A stretch of 64,000 nt of DNA from Sulfurospirillum diekertiae (GTDB lineage Bacteria > Campylobacterota > Campylobacteria > Campylobacterales > Sulfurospirillaceae): positions 2,666,001 through 2,730,000 of the forward strand of contig NZ_CP039734.2 of the NCBI RefSeq assembly GCF_011769985.2. The letters run 5' to 3'. Position 1 is the first letter of the stretch. Every line of letters begins with the position of its first letter. Positions 25,919-37,680 of this stretch are shown here, in pieces. Made by a program: the position numbers and the translations under genes. The notes beneath the pieces are model-generated. The model saw only the letters and a program-made list of their open reading frames with translations. It had not been told where the DNA came from and ran no database searches.

Positions 25919-26810
25919 TTTTTTGCCACATTCCCTCAAAAAAAGAGAATGACGAGACAATGGAGCCAAGGACGATCAAAACACAGGCAATCCAAATTGC
26001 ACTGTTTGGAGCTGATCGTCCAAAGAGAACAAGCATCAACGTTGAAAGTAGCGGCGTTGCGTACGAGAGAGAGCCTATCAGCTTGATATCTCCTTGTTTC
26101 ATCCCATAATCCCATACGAAAAAAGCAATACCAACCGGTCCAAGTCCCAATCCAATTGCCGCTAACAACTCTTGTGTATTGGGAATATAGGTCCTCTCAA
26201 ACACGAGATGCGCCACAAGTGAGAGCAGTGCACTTGCGCCACAAAAACCGCCAACGGAAAGTGTAGGAATAGCGCCAAAATAGCGGGAGAGGACAGAGTA
26301 ACTGCTCCAAATAAATGCACAAAAAAGTGCATACATGTAACCTTGTGCATGTTGAGAGGAAAAAGCAATCTCTTTATCAAAACCTAAGAGCATAAAGGCT
26401 CCAAAGAAACCTAAAAATGCTCCCATAAAGTGAAACCATCTCAATTTTTCACTGGGCAAGAAACTACTAAGAAGTACAATGAGTAAAGGCCAAAGATAAT
26501 TAATCAGGTTAGCTTCCAAAGCGGGAGCGCTTTTGAGGGCTAAAAAATAGAAGAAGTGATAGCCAAAGAGACCGTAAATACCTAGTAACCAAACTTTCCA
26601 TGGCAATTTAAGATGAACAATAATCCCTTTCCCCTCCTTAATCCATAAAAGAAGCCCCAGTGTAAAAGCAATACTAAATGCAATACACGTCAATTCAAAA
26701 GGAGGAATAGGGTTGGTAAACACTGTAAAAAGTGCTAATGTTGCCCATAACAATATGGCAATCATCCCTGCAATGTTTCCTTTTTGTACACGATTCATTT
26801 TCATATCCAT
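25893..26810 (-). CDS. EamA-family (DMT) transporter
   Basis: The 305-residue protein has ten predicted hydrophobic segments in two EamA repeats, beginning GNIAGMIAILLWATLALFT and repeating in the second half around GYMYALFCAFIWSSYSVLS. These are exporters of metabolites such as amino acids (YddG type is the nearest in appearance); the substrate cannot be set from sequence. A one-mismatch palindrome (26331-26340) lies inside the gene. Confidence 0.85.
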   Translation of the reverse strand: MDMKMNRVQKGNIAGMIAILLWATLALFTVFTNPIPPFELTCIAFSIAFTLGLLLWIKEGKGIIVHLKLPWKVWLLGIYGLFGYHFFYFLALKSAPALEANLINYLWPLLIVLLSSFLPSEKLRWFHFMGAFLGFFGAFMLLGFDKEIAFSSQHAQGYMYALFCAFIWSSYSVLSRYFGAIPTLSVGGFCGASALLSLVAHLVFERTYIPNTQELLAAIGLGLGPVGIAFFVWDYGMKQGDIKLIGSLSYATPLLSTLMLVLFGRSAPNSAIWIACVLIVLGSIVSSFSFFEGMWQKISTRNRPL

Positions 26811-26849
26811 TATTATTGCGTTATAATTTCATCTTTTGAAAGGTAAAGA

Positions 26850-27896
26850 GTGAAAAAAATACTTCTCTGTGCTATTGTAGCACAAATTCCTTGGGCACTT
26901 TTGGCGAGCGACACCAGTGTTCTGGAGGAAAAGGCAACGCATGGTGATGCACACGCTGCTTATGAATTGGCTAAATACTATGAAGCTCAGCACGAATCTG
27001 ATCGTTCATTGTTGTGGTATAAACAAGCTGCTATTTTAAGTTTGGAAACAAAAACAACACAAAATAAAGCACTTGAAAGTGGTTTAACAGAACAACTTCA
27101 AAAAATTGAGCGTAAAGAAACCGTGTATAGCTCATTTTTAACGCCATACAAAGACGATGAAGAGACCAAAAATTCAGTGCAACAAATGGTAACGCAAAGC
27201 TTCGATATTGCTCCGTATAAGATGAATTATCTTTTACCAATTACGTACGATGCTGTTAGCCATGACAATAGGGATCATCAAGAAACAAAGTTCCAAGTGA
27301 GTTTCCAAAAGGGATTATCGGATAACCTTTTAGGCCTACATGAAAGTTTTGTTGTTGCGTATACCCAAACATCATGGTGGCAAACAGCCGCAGAATCAGC
27401 TCCATTTCGTGAAACAAACTACCAACCTGAGCTCTTCATGATTATGCCTCACTTTGATCAAGACAGCTTTATTAAAGCGTATCAATTTGGTATTTTGCAT
27501 GAATCCAATGGTCAAGGCGGTGAAAAATCACGCTCTTGGAACCGCTTGTATGCTAAAACATTTTTGCAAGCGGGTGGGCTTGTCATTGCTCCACGTATTT
27601 GGTATCGTATTCCAGAGAACAGTGCAACAGATGATAACCCAAATATAGAGGACTATCTAGGTTATGCTGATCTCGAACTGACGTACCCATGGAAAGCACA
27701 AACCTTTAAATTACTTATAAGAAACAATCTACGTTCAGAAAACAATAAAGGTGCTGTACAAGGGGATTGGACATTCCCACTTTGGGAAAAAGATTTATTT
27801 GGATATGTGCAACTGTATAGTGGTTACGCGGAGAGTCTTATCGACTATGATAAACGAAGTAATCGTATTGGTCTAGGTTTTGCCCTTTCTCGATAA
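26850..27896 (+). CDS. pldA: Outer-membrane phospholipase A with an N-terminal TPR/Sel1-like extension
   Basis: The 348-residue protein starts with GTG at 26850 after AAAGGTAAAGA and has a Sec signal. Residues 25-90 resemble a Sel1/TPR repeat (EKATHGDAHAAYELAKYYE). The barrel follows, with the catalytic HESNGQ (His and Ser) and SRSWNRLYA (Asn) regions of OMPLA. PldA hydrolyses phospholipids in the outer membrane and is linked to acid or membrane stress. The TPR extension is unlike E. coli PldA. A bidirectional terminator follows. Confidence 0.9.
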   Translation: MKKILLCAIVAQIPWALLASDTSVLEEKATHGDAHAAYELAKYYEAQHESDRSLLWYKQAAILSLETKTTQNKALESGLTEQLQKIERKETVYSSFLTPYKDDEETKNSVQQMVTQSFDIAPYKMNYLLPITYDAVSHDNRDHQETKFQVSFQKGLSDNLLGLHESFVVAYTQTSWWQTAAESAPFRETNYQPELFMIMPHFDQDSFIKAYQFGILHESNGQGGEKSRSWNRLYAKTFLQAGGLVIAPRIWYRIPENSATDDNPNIEDYLGYADLELTYPWKAQTFKLLIRNNLRSENNKGAVQGDWTFPLWEKDLFGYVQLYSGYAESLIDYDKRSNRIGLGFALSR

Positions 27897-27905
27897 CTAA
27901 ACGTA

Positions 27906-27940
27906 AAAGAAACTCCACCAAAACGATGTGGGGTTTCTTT
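27906..27940. terminator. Bidirectional terminator between pldA and the RRM gene
   Basis: AAAGAAACTCCAC (27906-27918) pairs with GTGGGGTTTCTTT (27928-27940) with one G-T wobble, giving a 13-bp stem and a 9-base loop. The stem is A-rich on one side and T-rich on the other, so it can act in both directions between convergent genes. A TTACATGTAA copy overlaps its right edge (27939-27948). Confidence 0.8.
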
Positions 27941-27951
27941 ACATGTAAGCG

Positions 27952-28230
27952 TTAGTTAAAATCTCTAGGAGATCTTCTTGGACGCTCTTCTCTAGGTCTA
28001 GCTTCATTAACTTTTAAAGTTCTTCCGCCGATCTCTTTTTCATTTGTTGCTTCGATAGCAGCTTTTGCTTCTGAATCATTTGGCATTTAAACAAAACCGA
28101 AACCTTTTGATCGTCCAGTCTCTCTATCACTGATGATTCTTGCACTTGATACTTCACCATACGCTGAAAACATCTCTTGAAGTTGTTCTCCCGTCATCTC
28201 ATACTTTACATTGCCCACGTAAATATTCAT
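27952..28230 (-). pseudogene. RRM RNA-binding protein gene with an in-frame stop at codon 48
   Basis: From the ATG at 28230, with an AGGAGTACGGTAA ribosome binding site, the reading is MNIYVGNVKYEMTGEQ (RNP2) then RIISDRETGRSKGFGFV (RNP1), then TAA at 28087-28089, then MPNDSEAKAAIEATNE, GRTLKVNEARPRE and the basic tail RPRRSPRDFN. RNP1 normally continues GFGFVEM, so a GAA (Glu) codon changed to TAA by one base would explain it. Single-RRM proteins of this type bind RNA and are abundant in Campylobacterota. The stop could be a true mutation, a sequencing error or read-through. Confidence 0.82.
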
Positions 28231-28520
28231 TTACCGTACTCCTCATTTTTGGATCATTCACGTTACCTTGTGCCCGTAACTTTCGTTAACCTTAAGATAA
28301 CACTGAACGACTTTGCAAAATCATTGTAGCATAAAATCAAGATTTCTAAGCAGAGAGGCGATTGTTTTTACGAACAATGAGAAGAAATGACACACTCTTA
28401 TCACACACTCTCTTAAGAGAAATGGTGTTATAATAGATCAAACTTCTTGCGAATGCGAGAAATTTAAATGCACGTTTTCAAGAGTTTTTACAAAGCTCTA
28501 TCAAAAATAAAGAGGGGCGG
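28231..28520. other. Intergenic region between the RRM gene and moaC
   Basis: This 290-base stretch holds the divergent promoters of the RRM gene and moaC. It contains an AAAGAGGGGCGG ribosome binding site for moaC. No tRNA, terminator or palindrome copy was seen; a GTTAACCTTAAGATAACAC segment (28287-28305) is the only short inverted-repeat-like part. Confidence 0.6.
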
Positions 28521-29000
28521 ATGAAACTAACCCATTTAGATGAAAAAGATCGACCGAAAATGGTCGATGTTAGCGACAAAGTAGAGAGTTTTAGAGTTGC
28601 AGTTGCCAGTGGCACAATTACAATGAGTCAAATCGCATTTGATATGATTATTTCACAGCAAACAAAGAAGGGACCCGTTCTTCAAACGGCTGTTATTGCG
28701 GCCATTATGGGAACGAAAAAAACCAGTGATCTTATTCCTATGTGCCACCCATTGATGCTTACTTCTGTAAACTGTGATGTTGAAGAACTTCCAAAACTTC
28801 CAGGATTTAAACTAACAGTCACAGCAAAACTCAAAGGGCAAACAGGCGTCGAGATGGAAGCGCTTACAGGAGTCAGTATTGGTCTTCTAACTATTTATGA
28901 TATGTCTAAAGCCATTGATAAATCAATGGTACTGAATGATATTCGCCTTGAATCCAAAAGTGGAGGGAAAAGTGGAAACTACACCCGAACTTCAGCTTGA
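28521..29000 (+). CDS. moaC: Cyclic pyranopterin monophosphate synthase MoaC
   Basis: MoaC acts with MoaA in the first step of molybdopterin synthesis. The 159-residue protein has [18 protein letters not shown]-like start ([11 protein letters not shown]), the active-site MCHPLMLT and [11 protein letters not shown] motifs, and YDMSKAID. The length is normal. It supplies cofactor that enzymes such as PsrA need. The following YbeD-family gene overlaps its 3' end by 29 bases. Confidence 0.95.
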   Translation: MKLTHLDEKDRPKMVDVSDKVESFRVAVASGTITMSQIAFDMIISQQTKKGPVLQTAVIAAIMGTKKTSDLIPMCHPLMLTSVNCDVEELPKLPGFKLTVTAKLKGQTGVEMEALTGVSIGLLTIYDMSKAIDKSMVLNDIRLESKSGGKSGNYTRTSA

Positions 29001-29229
29001 TTATCCTTGTCATTGGGAATATAAATTGGTTCTAAGTTCTGAACATAATGTCACAACCTTAGTACAGGAGATACTCGAAGATCGTATACATGAAATTCGA
29101 AAATCACAAAATAGTACCAAAGGCAATTACGCCAGTTATACCCTACGCATACTTGTCCATAATGCTGACGATCGTAAAATGCTTTTTCAAATGCTCAAAG
29201 CACATCAACGTATAAAATTCGTACTATAA
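28972..29229 (+). CDS. DUF493/YbeD-family protein
   Basis: The 85-residue protein starts at GTG 28972, because GGAGGGAAAA just upstream is a strong ribosome binding site; the next upstream in-frame start lacks one. It overlaps moaC in another frame. Residues [12 protein letters not shown] and the [11 protein letters not shown] segment match the small DUF493 (YbeD) family, whose ferredoxin-like fold is thought to be regulatory. Role unknown. Confidence 0.8.
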   Translation: METTPELQLDYPCHWEYKLVLSSEHNVTTLVQEILEDRIHEIRKSQNSTKGNYASYTLRILVHNADDRKMLFQMLKAHQRIKFVL

Positions 29230-29242
29230 AAGAGAGGTTACC

Positions 29243-30496
29243 ATGGAATCCACTTACACTATTTTTTTAGCCACGCTCAAAGAGAATAAAGAGCATGCCG
29301 ATCTTTATAAACTCATCAGCGAGCTTACTTTTGAACTTTCACGTAAAAAAATCCAACGCCTGAAAGACGAAGTCAATATCAACAATCGTATAGGAGAGCT
29401 ATTTGAGCTCTATTGTAAAGCACTACACGATGAGGGACTCAAAACATCTCGTGCTATTAGTAGTGTCATCGATGGTCTTTTAAAAGCAACCACTCATGAG
29501 AAAGAGGCATTTTTATATAAAAGTATTTATGAAAAAGAGCAGCTAGAAAAAAGCATTTATACACAAAAACAGCAAATTCGCGCAACACTTGCAGATACTT
29601 TTAACACCATAGAAGCACATATCGTATCGATACAGCCTGAAACACAACAAAATGCCTTGACAGCAGTACATGACACGAAACTTCGTGGAATTGAAATGCT
29701 CGGAATTTTAAAAGAGACAACGGCAGAGGCACTATTAACTACTCTTGAGAAGGGCAGTGATATTGCAGATACGATTCATGAAATCACTAAAAATCTTACA
29801 TTTCAGACCATTCATGAAGGTGATTTTACAAAACAGCGCATGATCAATATCTCCAGTACAATTATTGGCGCGAGTATTGAAATTGCAGATGAAGACTTAG
29901 GACATGCCAAAGATATTTTAGACGGCTCTATCAATGGTGTAAGAGAAGGTATCACGAAAGCGATTGAGAAGTTTAAAAATGATCTTAAATACGCACCAAC
30001 AGATGCAATGGAAGGACTCCTTGAAACAGATCTTTCAGAACTTCGTAAAGACCTTGTGCGCATTGACGAACAGTTTATCGCTCTCTTAGAGGTTCTTGCT
30101 TCTCAGAGTGAAGGTATCTCAGCTAGTCTTGTTAAAGAGATGATCAAAGAGATGACGAGTTCAACTGTCAAAATTAAACGAGCCGCTAATGATGCCAAAG
30201 AGGTCATTGGTGAGCGTATAGAACAACTGAAGGCCGAAGCTTCAGTCTTTGAAAAAACCTTTAAAGACAAAGCTGAGAAAAAACTCGAATCACTCAAAAA
30301 AGATGTCAATGAATTAGAGAAAAAAGCTTCTGCAAAAGTGGAATCATTTAAACAATTTGAATTTGAAAACGATACAGCCAAACAAGTTGCACAAGAAGCG
30401 AAAAAATTAGGATTTCGTGCTTGGGAAGTAGCAAAAAATATGATGGATGGTGCCGTAAAAGGGGCTAAAGAAGCCATGAAAAAAGAGGACAAATAG
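29243..30496 (+). CDS. Large helical/coiled-coil protein of unknown function
   Basis: The 417-residue protein has no membrane segment or signal peptide. It is strongly helical, with a Lys/Glu-rich C-terminus (KDKAEKKLESLKKDVNELEKK) resembling apolipoprotein- or phasin-like repeats, and a repeated pattern of AKEAMKK at the end. A central segment reads DLGHAKDILDGSINGVREG. It may be a structural or granule-associated protein. It converges with the DUF4405 gene. I recognise no named function; a DUF6781-type family is a guess. Confidence 0.6.
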   Translation: MESTYTIFLATLKENKEHADLYKLISELTFELSRKKIQRLKDEVNINNRIGELFELYCKALHDEGLKTSRAISSVIDGLLKATTHEKEAFLYKSIYEKEQLEKSIYTQKQQIRATLADTFNTIEAHIVSIQPETQQNALTAVHDTKLRGIEMLGILKETTAEALLTTLEKGSDIADTIHEITKNLTFQTIHEGDFTKQRMINISSTIIGASIEIADEDLGHAKDILDGSINGVREGITKAIEKFKNDLKYAPTDAMEGLLETDLSELRKDLVRIDEQFIALLEVLASQSEGISASLVKEMIKEMTSSTVKIKRAANDAKEVIGERIEQLKAEASVFEKTFKDKAEKKLESLKKDVNELEKKASAKVESFKQFEFENDTAKQVAQEAKKLGFRAWEVAKNMMDGAVKGAKEAMKKEDK

Positions 30497-30510
30497 TCCT
30501 TATTTTAGCT

Positions 30511-30540
30511 TTACATGTAAGGAAAAATCTTTACATGTAA
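30511..30540. repeat. Pair of TTACATGTAA palindromes, 20 bases apart
   Basis: Two exact copies at 30511-30520 and 30531-30540 lie between the stop codons of two convergent genes. The pair lies close to a possible terminator position (30499-30545), and could itself form a hairpin. Confidence 0.9.
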
Positions 30541-30544
30541 AGAT

Positions 30545-31057
30545 CTATTCTGGTACGTTAGGCGCTGTAAAAACGATATTGAGAATATCATCGTTTGTTT
30601 TACCATTAGCTTTTGCAATTTCTGAAACAGATTGCTTACTAGATGCAATAATCTGCTTATCTGCCAATACTTTCACCATCATCGCTTCATCTAAATCCAC
30701 AAAGGTCGCTACTTTGGAAAGTGGTGCATTCATCATCGTCCCAATAATTTTACTTTTTGGATTAATGCCTTTTTCTTGTGGGTTCAATAACGGTGTAATG
30801 ATAAATACAGCAATAATGAAGAATCCGAAAAAGATAGAGACTAGCGTAGAGCGTTTTTTAAAGTAAGTGATAAATCCATTCCAATTTTTGAGCAAATGCA
30901 CACAAGAAATAGCCACAAAGGCAAAACCCAACCAAATATGTAGTGCCTCACTGGAGAGCATACGAATTTTGAAATACATCATGACACCCGTAATGGAAAC
31001 AACTACAAACATAACCGTTAATAACGCACTTAATATATTTCTAGGGATAACGTTCAT
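30545..31057 (-). CDS. DUF4405-type membrane protein
   Basis: The 170-residue protein has an N-terminal helix (ILSALLTVMFVVVSITGVMMYF), a second helix with HIWLGFAFVAISCVHL, whose two histidines could bind haem as in cytochrome b-like DUF4405 proteins, and a third helix around residues 75-92. The C-terminus (KSKIIGTMMNAPLSKVATF and onward) is a soluble domain with SVSEIAKANGKTNDDIL. Its function is not known. Confidence 0.72.
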   Translation of the reverse strand: MNVIPRNILSALLTVMFVVVSITGVMMYFKIRMLSSEALHIWLGFAFVAISCVHLLKNWNGFITYFKKRSTLVSIFFGFFIIAVFIITPLLNPQEKGINPKSKIIGTMMNAPLSKVATFVDLDEAMMVKVLADKQIIASSKQSVSEIAKANGKTNDDILNIVFTAPNVPE

Positions 31058-31114
31058 CTATAACTCCTTAATTTCGTTTGGAAGTATAGATGATCTATGT
31101 TAATCCTTTGTTAA

Positions 31115-31363
31115 TTACTCAATGCCTTGCGAATGCATAAACATCACTTTATCTGCAACCATTTTCACTTTAATATACTGTTTTTCATCACCCCAAGTAC
31201 AGTCACTCATACCTGCAAGCGAGTCACATTTAGTTGCTTTTCCTAAAATATCGGTTACTTGAGTGTAACTCATGCCCACTTGAATCTTGTCATAATTTTC
31301 TTTGCTCAGCTTTGAACACCCTATAAAGACAAGCAACACTAAAGTCATCATGATATATCGCAT
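31115..31363 (-). CDS. SmpA/OmlA-like small lipoprotein
   Basis: Starts at the ATG at 31363 (82 residues), set by the AAGGAG upstream; a GTG at 31369 is the other candidate. MRYIMMTLVLLVFIGCSK is a lipoprotein signal with cleavage before the Cys. The mature part KIQVGMSYTQVTDILGKATKCD has the two-residue GM-VxxxLG pattern of SmpA/BamE-like folds. It may work at the outer membrane or as an inhibitor-like protein. Confidence 0.75.
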   Translation of the reverse strand: MRYIMMTLVLLVFIGCSKLSKENYDKIQVGMSYTQVTDILGKATKCDSLAGMSDCTWGDEKQYIKVKMVADKVMFMHSQGIE

Positions 31364-31483
31364 GCTCACTCCTTGATTCGATCTTGTAATAGACTAGCAT
31401 ATTTTTACTGTTTTTTGACTTTTTGATCTACGATAGATGACAGTGATAGAGTGAGAAAAGATATCTAGAAGTTTATGACGAAT

Positions 31484-31511
31484 AAAAAAAGAGAGGCCAT
31501 AAGACCTCTCT
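31484..31511 (-). terminator. Rho-independent terminator of the DUF3373 gene
   Basis: AGAGAGG (31490-31496) pairs with CCTCTCT (31505-31511) around a CCATAAGA loop. Read on the minus strand this hairpin is followed by a U tract from the A run at 31484-31490. It lies 13 bases past the stop codon of the gene at 31524. Confidence 0.85.
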
Positions 31512-31523
31512 AGGAAGATTAGA

Positions 31524-33029
31524 TTAATATCTGTATCTTAAAGACAATCGTAAATCTTGAGCTGTTTTAACTGCCCCTGGTGTTGAATCAACATCCATTG
31601 GAGTACCTGTCCAACCAAAGAAAGTATCACTACCAGTATAAGCATAATCGATATAAACATAGCTAAGTTGTGCTGTCAAGTTTTTACCGACAACTGGCAT
31701 AATATAGTAGAGCTCATAGGCATTACCACGTGCTGCAAGTTTAGATCCTGCTAAAGTATCCTCACCATAGGTAAAGCTTCTCCAGTATTTGCTACCATGA
31801 TTATACTCAAGACCAAGTCTTTGACCTTTCATAATACCTGGAACTTGAACACCTGTATAAATTGAAGAACCAAATTCTTTATCTGAAGAACCAAGCATAC
31901 CAGCCATAGAAACTAATCCAGAAGAAGATATAGCACCCAATTGATTATTATTTGGATCTGTCTTGCTAAATGCATAAGAGAGGAAGAAAATACTATCATC
32001 CAAGAAATCACTAATGCCGTCACCAATACCATTAACTTGTAATGATAAAGTACCTCCAGTCATATCACCAACATCTGCAAAATTAAAATATGGTTTTTGA
32101 ACATACGTCAATCCGCTACTAGTATAAACTGGTGTCATAGCTATACCCTGAACATTCATATCCATCATATTTTTTGCAACAAGGTAATTACCCATTAACT
32201 TATACTGACCATTGTCAAAGAATTGAACAATTAAACCAGCTAAATCCATATTAGGGGTTTGATCATCATTAACATACCCTGGATTAAAGCCCATGCTACT
32301 CATATTCATTGAATATGCCCCAGTCGTATTTGAGAATCCTCGACCTAAACATAATTTGGCATAAAGACCTGAGATACCAGTAACTTTATCGAAGTCAAAT
32401 TTAAAGCTAGCACCATCAAATTCCATATTGATATTATGGCTAATTGGTGAAGCAGGGTTTTCATTATCATTTCTTAGATTTGCCAAGAAACCATCAACAG
32501 ATGGGCGACGACCAAATGAAGCGCTATAATGTACATCACCCATATCACCAGTATATAAGAAATAAGCTTCTCTTAAACGAATATTTGAATCATTCGGTTT
32601 TTGAGAATCATACCAATCAAATGTTTGAAAATAACTAGTACTACTTATATTAGTTTGACCAAATGCTTTATATGCTGCCAAAGATCCCTTGAATACTAAA
32701 TTGTCAGCTGGCTGTGCGCCCATACCAAGAATAAGTTTATTGGTCCAAACACCGTTGTCTTGTTTATCGGCACCTTGAATTTTGTAATCTACGTAATCAT
32801 ATGCTGTTCTAAAATCAACATTCCATTTAATATTATCACCTGCATCATGTGCTTTGATCTCAGAAACTTGAGCTCGAAGTGCATCTACATTGATTTTTGA
32901 TTGAGCATCTTTTAGCTCTGCCATTTGCGCTTTAAGCGCCTCTACTTCTTGCTTGAGTGAATCATCAGCAGCAAATGCTGAAGATGATAATGCAGCTCCT
33001 ATGAGCAATGGAGCAATAAATTTCTTCAT
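31524..33029 (-). CDS. DUF3373-family outer-membrane beta-barrel protein
   Basis: The 501-residue protein has a Sec signal (cleavage after SSAFA), an N-terminal coiled coil (QEVEALKAQMAELKDAQ) and a barrel of alternating polar and hydrophobic strands ending in aromatic YRY, the mark of an outer-membrane porin. DUF3373 proteins occur in Campylobacterota and may be porins next to c-type cytochromes; here two cytochrome-like genes lie just upstream in transcription. No palindrome copy is present. The AAAAAGG ribosome binding site is weak. Confidence 0.85.
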   Translation of the reverse strand: MKKFIAPLLIGAALSSSAFAADDSLKQEVEALKAQMAELKDAQSKINVDALRAQVSEIKAHDAGDNIKWNVDFRTAYDYVDYKIQGADKQDNGVWTNKLILGMGAQPADNLVFKGSLAAYKAFGQTNISSTSYFQTFDWYDSQKPNDSNIRLREAYFLYTGDMGDVHYSASFGRRPSVDGFLANLRNDNENPASPISHNINMEFDGASFKFDFDKVTGISGLYAKLCLGRGFSNTTGAYSMNMSSMGFNPGYVNDDQTPNMDLAGLIVQFFDNGQYKLMGNYLVAKNMMDMNVQGIAMTPVYTSSGLTYVQKPYFNFADVGDMTGGTLSLQVNGIGDGISDFLDDSIFFLSYAFSKTDPNNNQLGAISSSGLVSMAGMLGSSDKEFGSSIYTGVQVPGIMKGQRLGLEYNHGSKYWRSFTYGEDTLAGSKLAARGNAYELYYIMPVVGKNLTAQLSYVYIDYAYTGSDTFFGWTGTPMDVDSTPGAVKTAQDLRLSLRYRY

Positions 33030-33068
33030 TTTTTTTTTACCTTTTTAAGTAATAATTATTTTACACAA

Positions 33069-33407
33069 CTAGCAAGACGGAACGTTGCCGCTATCGCTTG
33101 CAAACTCAACACAGAAATCTCTAATATCTGGCATAAATTTCTCAAATTTATCGCCTTTTAGAAATCCATCCAATCCTGGATACTTTTTGCCATACTCAGC
33201 AACAAATTTTTCTGCTTTACCATCAAAAAGTGCTTTCCACTCTGCTTGAGTGTGTTGTGTTGCGAATTTCGCACCATTCATTCCTGAACCATCTTTCATA
33301 TACTTAAGATAGTACTTTTGTCCTTTTGCTGCATCTGCAAATGCAGATGTACTCATTAACCCCAATACCAAGAATGCTGAAACAAGTAAACCGAAGACTT
33401 TTTTCAT
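33069..33407 (-). CDS. Exported cytochrome c-like protein without CxxCH, copy 1
   Basis: Starts at the ATG at 33407 (112 residues), chosen because it gives the same N-terminus as copy 2 and has a GGAG five bases upstream. Signal peptide cleaved near SAFA. The mature protein keeps a cytochrome c-like AAKGQKYYLKYMKDGSGMNG start, then HTQAEWKALF and DGFLKGDKFEKF, but no CxxCH haem site; a C-terminal Cys pair is present. It differs from copy 2 by two residues (Gly/Ser, Val/Ile). I infer a redox-like or scaffold role beside the DUF3373 barrel. Confidence 0.82.
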   Translation of the reverse strand: MKKVFGLLVSAFLVLGLMSTSAFADAAKGQKYYLKYMKDGSGMNGAKFATQHTQAEWKALFDGKAEKFVAEYGKKYPGLDGFLKGDKFEKFMPDIRDFCVEFASDSGNVPSC

Positions 33408-33587
33408 CATTTCTCCTTTCCAAAATTTAAATATGGAGTCATCATAACAAAAGTAAAATAAATTTTAATTTAAAAAGTTAATTATTAGAAGAAATAAGTA
33501 AATATTATTTTTATTTTTCTTAAAAAATGAGGTTTAAAGCTGAATAGTAGCACTATTTAAGTAAATATTATTTAACTTTAATAATTG

Positions 33588-33620
33588 CTTTTCAGATAAT
33601 TTTATTATTTATCTGAAAAG
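33588..33620. terminator. Perfect 12-bp hairpin between the two cytochrome-like genes
   Basis: CTTTTCAGATAA (33588-33599) pairs exactly with TTATCTGAAAAG (33609-33620) around a 9-base AT loop. It lies 22 bases after the stop of the upstream copy (33642) and about 180 bases before copy 1. A terminator or RNA-processing stem are both possible; there is no strong T run. Confidence 0.6.
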
Positions 33621-33641
33621 CGTAAAATATTTTAGAAAGAA

Positions 33642-33980
33642 TTAACAAGACGGAACGTTGCCGCTATCGCTTGCAAACTCAATACAGAAATCTCTAATAT
33701 CTGGCATAAATTTCTCAAATTTATCGCCTTTTAGAAAGCCATCTAACCCTGGATATTTTTTTGAATACTCAGCAACAAATTTTTCTGCTTTACCATCAAA
33801 AAGTGCTTTCCACTCTGCTTGAGTGTGTTGTGTTGCGAATTTCGCACCATTCATTCCTGAACCATCTTTCATATACTTAAGATAGTACTTTTGTCCTTTT
33901 GCTGCATCTGCAAATGCAGATGTACTCATTAACCCCAATACCAAGAATGCTGAAACAAGTAAACCGAAGACTTTTTTCAT
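33642..33980 (-). CDS. Exported cytochrome c-like protein without CxxCH, copy 2
   Basis: A 112-residue protein nearly identical to copy 1 over the whole length, including the signal peptide and stop region. The changes are SKK for GKK in the middle and FCIEF for FCVEF. The start has AAGGATATAAC upstream. The high DNA identity of the coding parts, with quite different spacers, points to a recent tandem duplication or gene conversion. It begins a likely minus-strand unit leading into the barrel gene. Confidence 0.82.
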   Translation of the reverse strand: MKKVFGLLVSAFLVLGLMSTSAFADAAKGQKYYLKYMKDGSGMNGAKFATQHTQAEWKALFDGKAEKFVAEYSKKYPGLDGFLKGDKFEKFMPDIRDFCIEFASDSGNVPSC

Positions 33981-34295
33981 GTTATATCCTTATAATTTAA
34001 GTTGAACGCTCATAGTAACGCAAAGAGTCTAAAAGATAATTGAAAAAATAAAACTGTATATATTTAATAATAATTATAATAAAAATAAATGATATTTAAA
34101 TAATGAGCTTACAAAATTTTATTTAACAAGGGCAGCAGAATACCAAGAGAGATAAAGAGGTGTATAAAGTGAAGAAGAGATCATATGATGATTTATGATC
34201 AAATAATGATGAAGCTTTGTATTGAGAATAATCAGAGGAAAGCGCCTTTGAATAAGACGAGATAAAAGGTATGTTGTAAAAGAAAGAATCACGAA
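33981..34295. other. AT-rich gap between the rRNA operon and the cytochrome-like genes
   Basis: This 315-base stretch is AT-rich, with poly-A runs (AATAATAATTATAATAAAAATAA). I see no gene. A short AAAGCGCCTTT (about 34240-34250) is too weak to be a terminator. It probably holds the promoter of copy 2 and the end of the rRNA transcript. Confidence 0.5.
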
Positions 34296-34410
34296 CTGGC
34301 AGCGACCTACGTTTCCATCCCAGTAAGGGAAAGTATTATCGGCGATGAAGAGCTTAGCTTCCTGGTTCGAAATGGGACAGGGCGTTTCCTCTTCTCTATA
34401 GCCACCAGAA
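34296..34410 (-). rRNA. rrf: 5S ribosomal RNA
   Basis: The minus strand shows the 5S closing stem CTGGTGGC with GCTGCCAG and the conserved CCCATTTCGAACCAGGAAG with AAGCTCTTCATCGCCGAT. The ends are approximate. It is the last gene of the rRNA operon, about 140 bases after the 23S. Confidence 0.92.
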
Positions 34411-34549
34411 TCGTGAATTAAATCTATGTCGTATTATAACGAAATAGGCTTAATTCACCATTCTTCAGGTGATTTTAGTATTGTCTAGTCAACAAAGCGC
34501 TTTACACTTAATAAGGAAGTGAAATAGCATTATCATACGTAATAATATG

Positions 34550-37457
<2,908 letters not shown>

Positions 37458-37680
37458 ATTCGTATTCTAATGCACATTTCACTCCCTTATTAAATGTAAA
37501 CCATCTAACAAGTTGTAAATTGTTTTTTTGCGTTTTGTTGACTTTGACAATAATAAATTAAATAACATTTAGACTAAAAAGTCTAATATAAAAACAACCA
37601 CAATTGTTCTTATATTAGACGTTGTGTCCTCATTTTCACTAACAATGTCTTGATACAATCTTTCACCATTTTTGATAAAA

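Noticed and set aside
34236-34252. AAAGCGCCTTT as the rRNA terminator
   Set aside because: The stem is only about four pairs and no T run follows on the minus strand.
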